DNA of 64,000 bases, taken from positions 1,736,001 through 1,800,000 of the forward strand of contig OZ242037.1 of the NCBI GenBank assembly GCA_965205165.1, written 5' to 3'. This document shows, piece after piece, positions 60,458 through 64,000 of this stretch (positions are counted from its first letter, which is position 1; every line of letters starts with the position of its first letter). This stretch comes from CBDESM01 sp965205165. Its GTDB lineage: Bacteria > Chloroflexota > Dehalococcoidia > Bin125. Both the position numbers and the translations under genes were made by a program. The notes below the pieces were generated by a model. It was not told the DNA's origin. It made no database searches and saw only the letters and a list, made by a program, of their open reading frames with translations.

Positions 60458-60579
60458 TGGATGCCCCTCCCTGTGTCGCGCAGGGTAGCGCAAAGTCGCC
60501 GAGCGTGCTCGCGCCTGTTGATGCCGTCCATTGGTGAGGTTCACGAGATCGCCGATACGCTGCCTTGCGGAGGCCAGTC

Positions 60580-63015
60580 TTGACCGCTGCTGAGCAGTCC
60601 CGTGCGCCGCGCTCGTTCCGGGCTTCGTTGCCGGATCCGGCTTATTGGGTTTGGCGGCGGTTGACGTCGGTGCGGTGGGCGATCGGGTTGATTCTGGTGA
60701 CGGCGCTGGTTTCGGGGGCGGGGGTGGTGATTCCGCAGGTGCCGCCGCAGTTTGCGGATTCGCCGGAGCGGGTGGAGGCGCATGTGGAGGCGCAGCGGGG
60801 GACTTGGGGCTGGTTCACGGACGTTTTGGCGGATTTTCCGTGGTTCTACGAGGCGAACGGGGGGGTGTTCAATCTGTTCAACCAGCCGTATTGGTACGTG
60901 CTGGTGGGGCTGGTGGCGGTGGCGATCTCGGTGTGCACGGTGTCGCGCGCGCCGCCGATCTGGCGGACGGTGCGGCGGCCGCCGCGGCGGGTGAACGCGG
61001 CGTACTTCGAGCGTGCGCGGCACCGGTTCGCGGCGGAGCTGCCGGCTGGGACGGGGGCGGCGGCGGCGGCCGATGCGCTGGCGTCGGCGCTGGCGGCGCG
61101 GCGGTTCCGGGTTTCGCGGGTCGCGGAGGGGGGCCCGGCGGGTCGTGCGGCTGCGGCGGGACGATTGCCGGGCGGCGCGGCGGGCGGTTCTTCAGCTGTT
61201 GACTCCGAGGGCGGGTCGTCAGGGGCAGGCGGGTCGCGGGGCGCTTCTTCACAGGCAGATTCTGAGGCCGGGTTGGGGGGTGCAGGCGGGTCGTTGAGTG
61301 GTTCTTCAGGTGCAGGCTCTGGCGGGGGGGCGGTGCTGTTGTTCGCGGATCGGTACGGGTGGGCGCAGTTGGCGACGTTTGCGACGCATATTGCGCTGCT
61401 GCTGCTGCTGGGGGCGACGCTGGTGACGAAGTTCGCGGGGGAGGAGTACCAGTTCTGGGTGGCGGAGGGGGAGTCGCGGCCGTTGTTCGCGGCGGGGGAC
61501 GAGCGGCCGCAGGTGCAGATCATCGTGGACGACGCGGTGGCGCGGTTCGCGGACGACGGGCAGGCGCTGGATTTCCGCAGTTTCGTGCGGGTGGCGGAGG
61601 GTGGGCGCGAGGTGGCGGCGGGGGAGGTGACGGTGAATGGGCCGGTGTCGGCGGCGGGCTACCGGGTGCATCAGGCGTCGTATTGGGAGCATGGGGCGGC
61701 GCTGGAGGTGCGGGATGCGGAGACGGGGCAGCTGGTCTATTCGGAGGCGCACTTTTTGGCGGAGCAGGCGGTCGCGCCGCGGGTGCGGGTCGAGCGTTTC
61801 GGGGCGTTGCTGTCGGAGGAGGCGGTGGCGCTGGAGCATGCGGTGCGGGCCGGGGAGGGCGCGGGGGAGGCGGAGATTGCGCGGGCGGAGGCGGCGGGCT
61901 ACACGGTGATTCCGCTGTTCGAGGATCGCTCGCTGGCGATTGCGCTGGTGCCGGCGCATGCCGGCGATGGTGAAGAGGAGTTGGGGCCGCTGGAGTTCTG
62001 GTACCGGATCGTGCCGAATCGGGCGGATGGATACGCGGGGATGACGCTGGCGGAGCTGGGGGTCGACGCGGATGCGCCGGTCGGGCCGGACGTGCGGATC
62101 AGCGATTTGGAGGGGAACGCGGTGTTCGAGGGGGTTGCGCCGCTGGATCAGGAGATCGAGGGCGGGTCGCGGCTGACGACGGGGGTGCTGGCGGACGGGG
62201 ATTTGGCGATCGGGCTGCGGGGCGGGGAGGATCCGGTGTTCTTCTACTACTCGTTCAGCGTGGAGAGCGACCGGGGCGGGATTGCGGCGGGGGAGACGGC
62301 GGAGCTGCCCGGGGCGGGGCTGCGGATCGAGTACCGCGGGGTTGGGCCGGATCGTTCGCGGCAGGGGATGCTGGAGGCGGGGGAGCGGCGGCGGGTGGGG
62401 GCGATCGAGCTGGCGTACCTGGGAGCGGAGACGGTGTTCTTCGAGGCGGTGCGGGAGCTGCCCGGGGCGGAGGGGGAATCGCTGATCGCGCTGGAGCGGT
62501 TCGGGCAGGCGCGGACGGCGGAGACGTTCGATGCGCGGGGGGGCGAGAACGTGCGGCTGACGCAGGACACGACGGCGACGAGCGCGGGCGGGCAGGTGGG
62601 GCGTCCGTCGCGGCTGGTGCTGGGGCTGCCCGGGCAGGGGCGGATCGAGCTGGACGAGGGAGAGAGCGCGCGGGCGGGCGGGCTGGTCTACGAGTTCGCG
62701 GGGCCGCGCGAGTTCACGGGGCTGAACGTGCGGCGGGATCCGGGAGCGGTCGCGTTCTGGGTCGGGGTGGGCTTGGGGATCGCGGGGATGACGGCGACGT
62801 TCTTCACGCCGCGGCGGCGGGTGTGGGTGCGGATTGCGGAAGGGCGGGCGGCGCTGGCGGGGCAGGCGGCGCACGGGGTGCCGATGGCTCGGGAGCTGCG
62901 GGCGATCTGCGCGGCGGCGGGTTTGGCGCCGGAGGGGGAGCCGGAGGCGGAGCGGGAACGCAGGGGCAGGTTCGGCGATGATTACCGCAGCGCGCGGCGC
63001 GGAGGAGGCGGCTGA
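60580..63015 (+). CDS. resB: ResB/Ccs1 cytochrome c biogenesis protein
   Basis: An 811-residue protein starting at TTG 60580, chosen because GGAGG lies 6 bases upstream. The N-terminal helix region (VWRRLTSVRWAIGLILVTAL, then VIPQ) is typical of ResB, followed by further helices near 85-105 and 260-285 and a large extracytoplasmic domain of about 440 residues before a last helix near 735. A Gly/Ser-rich linker (residues about 180-245) is inserted. ResB brings heme to apocytochromes c with ResC/CcsA, not found here. It would serve the cytochrome c subunit of this window. Confidence 0.9.
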   Translation: MTAAEQSRAPRSFRASLPDPAYWVWRRLTSVRWAIGLILVTALVSGAGVVIPQVPPQFADSPERVEAHVEAQRGTWGWFTDVLADFPWFYEANGGVFNLFNQPYWYVLVGLVAVAISVCTVSRAPPIWRTVRRPPRRVNAAYFERARHRFAAELPAGTGAAAAADALASALAARRFRVSRVAEGGPAGRAAAAGRLPGGAAGGSSAVDSEGGSSGAGGSRGASSQADSEAGLGGAGGSLSGSSGAGSGGGAVLLFADRYGWAQLATFATHIALLLLLGATLVTKFAGEEYQFWVAEGESRPLFAAGDERPQVQIIVDDAVARFADDGQALDFRSFVRVAEGGREVAAGEVTVNGPVSAAGYRVHQASYWEHGAALEVRDAETGQLVYSEAHFLAEQAVAPRVRVERFGALLSEEAVALEHAVRAGEGAGEAEIARAEAAGYTVIPLFEDRSLAIALVPAHAGDGEEELGPLEFWYRIVPNRADGYAGMTLAELGVDADAPVGPDVRISDLEGNAVFEGVAPLDQEIEGGSRLTTGVLADGDLAIGLRGGEDPVFFYYSFSVESDRGGIAAGETAELPGAGLRIEYRGVGPDRSRQGMLEAGERRRVGAIELAYLGAETVFFEAVRELPGAEGESLIALERFGQARTAETFDARGGENVRLTQDTTATSAGGQVGRPSRLVLGLPGQGRIELDEGESARAGGLVYEFAGPREFTGLNVRRDPGAVAFWVGVGLGIAGMTATFFTPRRRVWVRIAEGRAALAGQAAHGVPMARELRAICAAAGLAPEGEPEAERERRGRFGDDYRSARRGGGG

Positions 63016-63974
63016 TGCCCGGATTGCAGGCGATCGCGGCGGCGATCAACATCCACATCGATCCGGTGCTGATCGACACGGGGGGCTTCGAGATCACGTG
63101 GCACGGCTTCTTCACGGCGATCGGGATCGCGCTGGGGGTGTGGCTGGCGCTGCAGCTGGCGAAGCAGGCGGGGCTGAAGCCGGACGATGCGTCGAGCATC
63201 GCGATCGCGGCGGTGGTTTCGGGGATCGTCGGGGCGCGGCTGCTCTGGGTGTTCGAGCACACGGATCAGATTTCCAACGTCGGCGACATTTTCGCGCTGA
63301 CCGACGGGGGGATATCGGTGTACGGGGCGATGATCGGCGGCGTGATCGGGGCGTTCGCCTACGTTTCGCTGTTCAAGCGGGAGTTTCCGAAGTGGGTGGG
63401 GCTGGACGTGGCGGCGCCCGGGATGATCCTGGGGCAGGCGGTGGGGCGGTTCGGGGATTTGATCAACGGGGAGCATTTCGCGCAGGCGAGCGATCTGCCT
63501 TGGGCGTTCCGCTACACGCATCCGGACACGGACGGGCCGTGGGCGCTGCATGAGGCGAGCGAGCCGATCGAGGGGTGGTACCGCGGCACGCGGGGGCTGG
63601 AGGGGGAGATGCCGGTGTCGGTGCATCCGGTGGCCGGGGCCTACGAGCCGCTGCTGGATTTCGCGATTCTGGGGCTGCTGCTGTGGATGCGGCGGTTCAA
63701 CATCGGCGCGGGCTGGGGCTTCATCACGTACGTGCTGACGTACGCGGCGGTGCGGGGGACGCTGGCGCTGTTGCGGACGGACGAGGCGACGGTGGCGGGG
63801 GCGCTGAGCGTTCCGCAGTTGACCGCGATCGCAACGGCGGCGCTGGCGCTGGTCGCGGCGGTCCACCTCAAGCGCCGGCCGCAGCCGCCGGCGGCGATCG
63901 TCAGCCGCGCGGCGCGTGCGCGGCGGGCGGCGAGGAGCGGTTCGGGCCGGCGCGGGGGCATGGGCCGTGGCTGA
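63015..63974 (+). CDS. lgt: Prolipoprotein diacylglyceryl transferase
   Basis: A 319-residue membrane enzyme that attaches diacylglycerol to lipobox cysteines. Conserved parts are HGFFTAIGIALGVWLA, VSGIVGARLLWVFEH, YGAMIGGVIGAF and the Lgt signature GQAVGRFGDLINGEHF. The start codon shares its A with the resB stop (TGATG). The basic C-terminal tail is longer than usual. Confidence 0.94.
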   Translation: MPGLQAIAAAINIHIDPVLIDTGGFEITWHGFFTAIGIALGVWLALQLAKQAGLKPDDASSIAIAAVVSGIVGARLLWVFEHTDQISNVGDIFALTDGGISVYGAMIGGVIGAFAYVSLFKREFPKWVGLDVAAPGMILGQAVGRFGDLINGEHFAQASDLPWAFRYTHPDTDGPWALHEASEPIEGWYRGTRGLEGEMPVSVHPVAGAYEPLLDFAILGLLLWMRRFNIGAGWGFITYVLTYAAVRGTLALLRTDEATVAGALSVPQLTAIATAALALVAAVHLKRRPQPPAAIVSRAARARRAARSGSGRRGGMGRG

Positions 63975-64000
63975 CGCATCCGGCGGCGCGCGGCTGGTTC
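63967..64000 (+). CDS. Possible start of the next gene (partial)
   Basis: A GTG at 63967 opens a frame (VADASGGARLV) to the window end, overlapping the lgt stop by 8 bases. Tight overlaps are the rule in this region, so a further operon gene is likely, but eleven residues cannot be identified. Confidence 0.3.
   Translation, partial: MADASGGARLV

Overview
The window is about 64 kb of very GC-rich bacterial chromosome. Gene content fits a Chloroflexota-type organism (Dehalococcoidia/SAR202-like) better than anything else: a menaquinol-type bc complex with split cytochrome b, CoA-transferase, SDR, uroporphyrinogen-decarboxylase-like and epoxide-hydrolase genes typical of these lineages, and a lipoprotein pathway. 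This assignment is inference; no rRNA is present. The + strand is G-rich almost throughout whichever strand is coding, so + strand genes use G-ending codons (GCG, GGG, CGG) and - strand genes use C-ending codons. A few patches break this rule, and they coincide with the accessory genes.

Layout. 1-5.7 kb: end of a PhoR-like sensor kinase, a PHO-box-like repeat, and pstS-pstC-pstA-(small membrane gene)-pstB-phoU. 5.8-10 kb: a membrane protein, two LolD-type ABC ATPases with unusual C-terminal tails and no permease, and a duplicated cassette of small unknown genes. 10-18 kb: an alpha/beta-hydrolase fused to a class III cyclase, a uroporphyrinogen-decarboxylase-like protein, an NYN/zinc-ribbon protein, two paralogous membrane proteins, an SDR, a ferredoxin and a CoA-transferase. 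18.2-30.9 kb: 18 consecutive secreted proteins of unknown function on the - strand. 30.9-36 kb: purL, purQ and a PgpH-like 7TM-HD protein. 36-40.5 kb: YqeY, two tiny desulforedoxin-like proteins and a bc-type complex (cytochrome c, Rieske, split cytochrome b, a 26-residue membrane peptide). 40.7-51 kb: purM, tRNA-Gln, tRNA-Glu, yqeC, mobA, purF, gltX, an RluD-type pseudouridine synthase, lspA, a molybdopterin oxidoreductase, thrC and a NIL-domain protein. 51-54.6 kb: a VapBC-like pair and two epoxide hydrolases. 54.6-60.5 kb: a defence/DNA-modification-like island (type IIG-like restriction-modification protein, DndB-like DGQHR protein, GIY-YIG nuclease, PAPS-reductase-like protein) with broken gene pieces inside. 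60.6-64 kb: resB and lgt.

Two regions deserve most attention. The 12.7-kb secreted array seems to be built from one repeated unit, two cysteines 28-36 residues apart, used alone in eight small proteins and combined with at least three other domains in the larger ones. I cannot assign it to a known family. The defence-like island combines a DndB-like and a DndC-like gene with a GIY-YIG nuclease, without the other dnd genes. It sits between remnants of its neighbours, and its DndB-like gene appears frameshifted.
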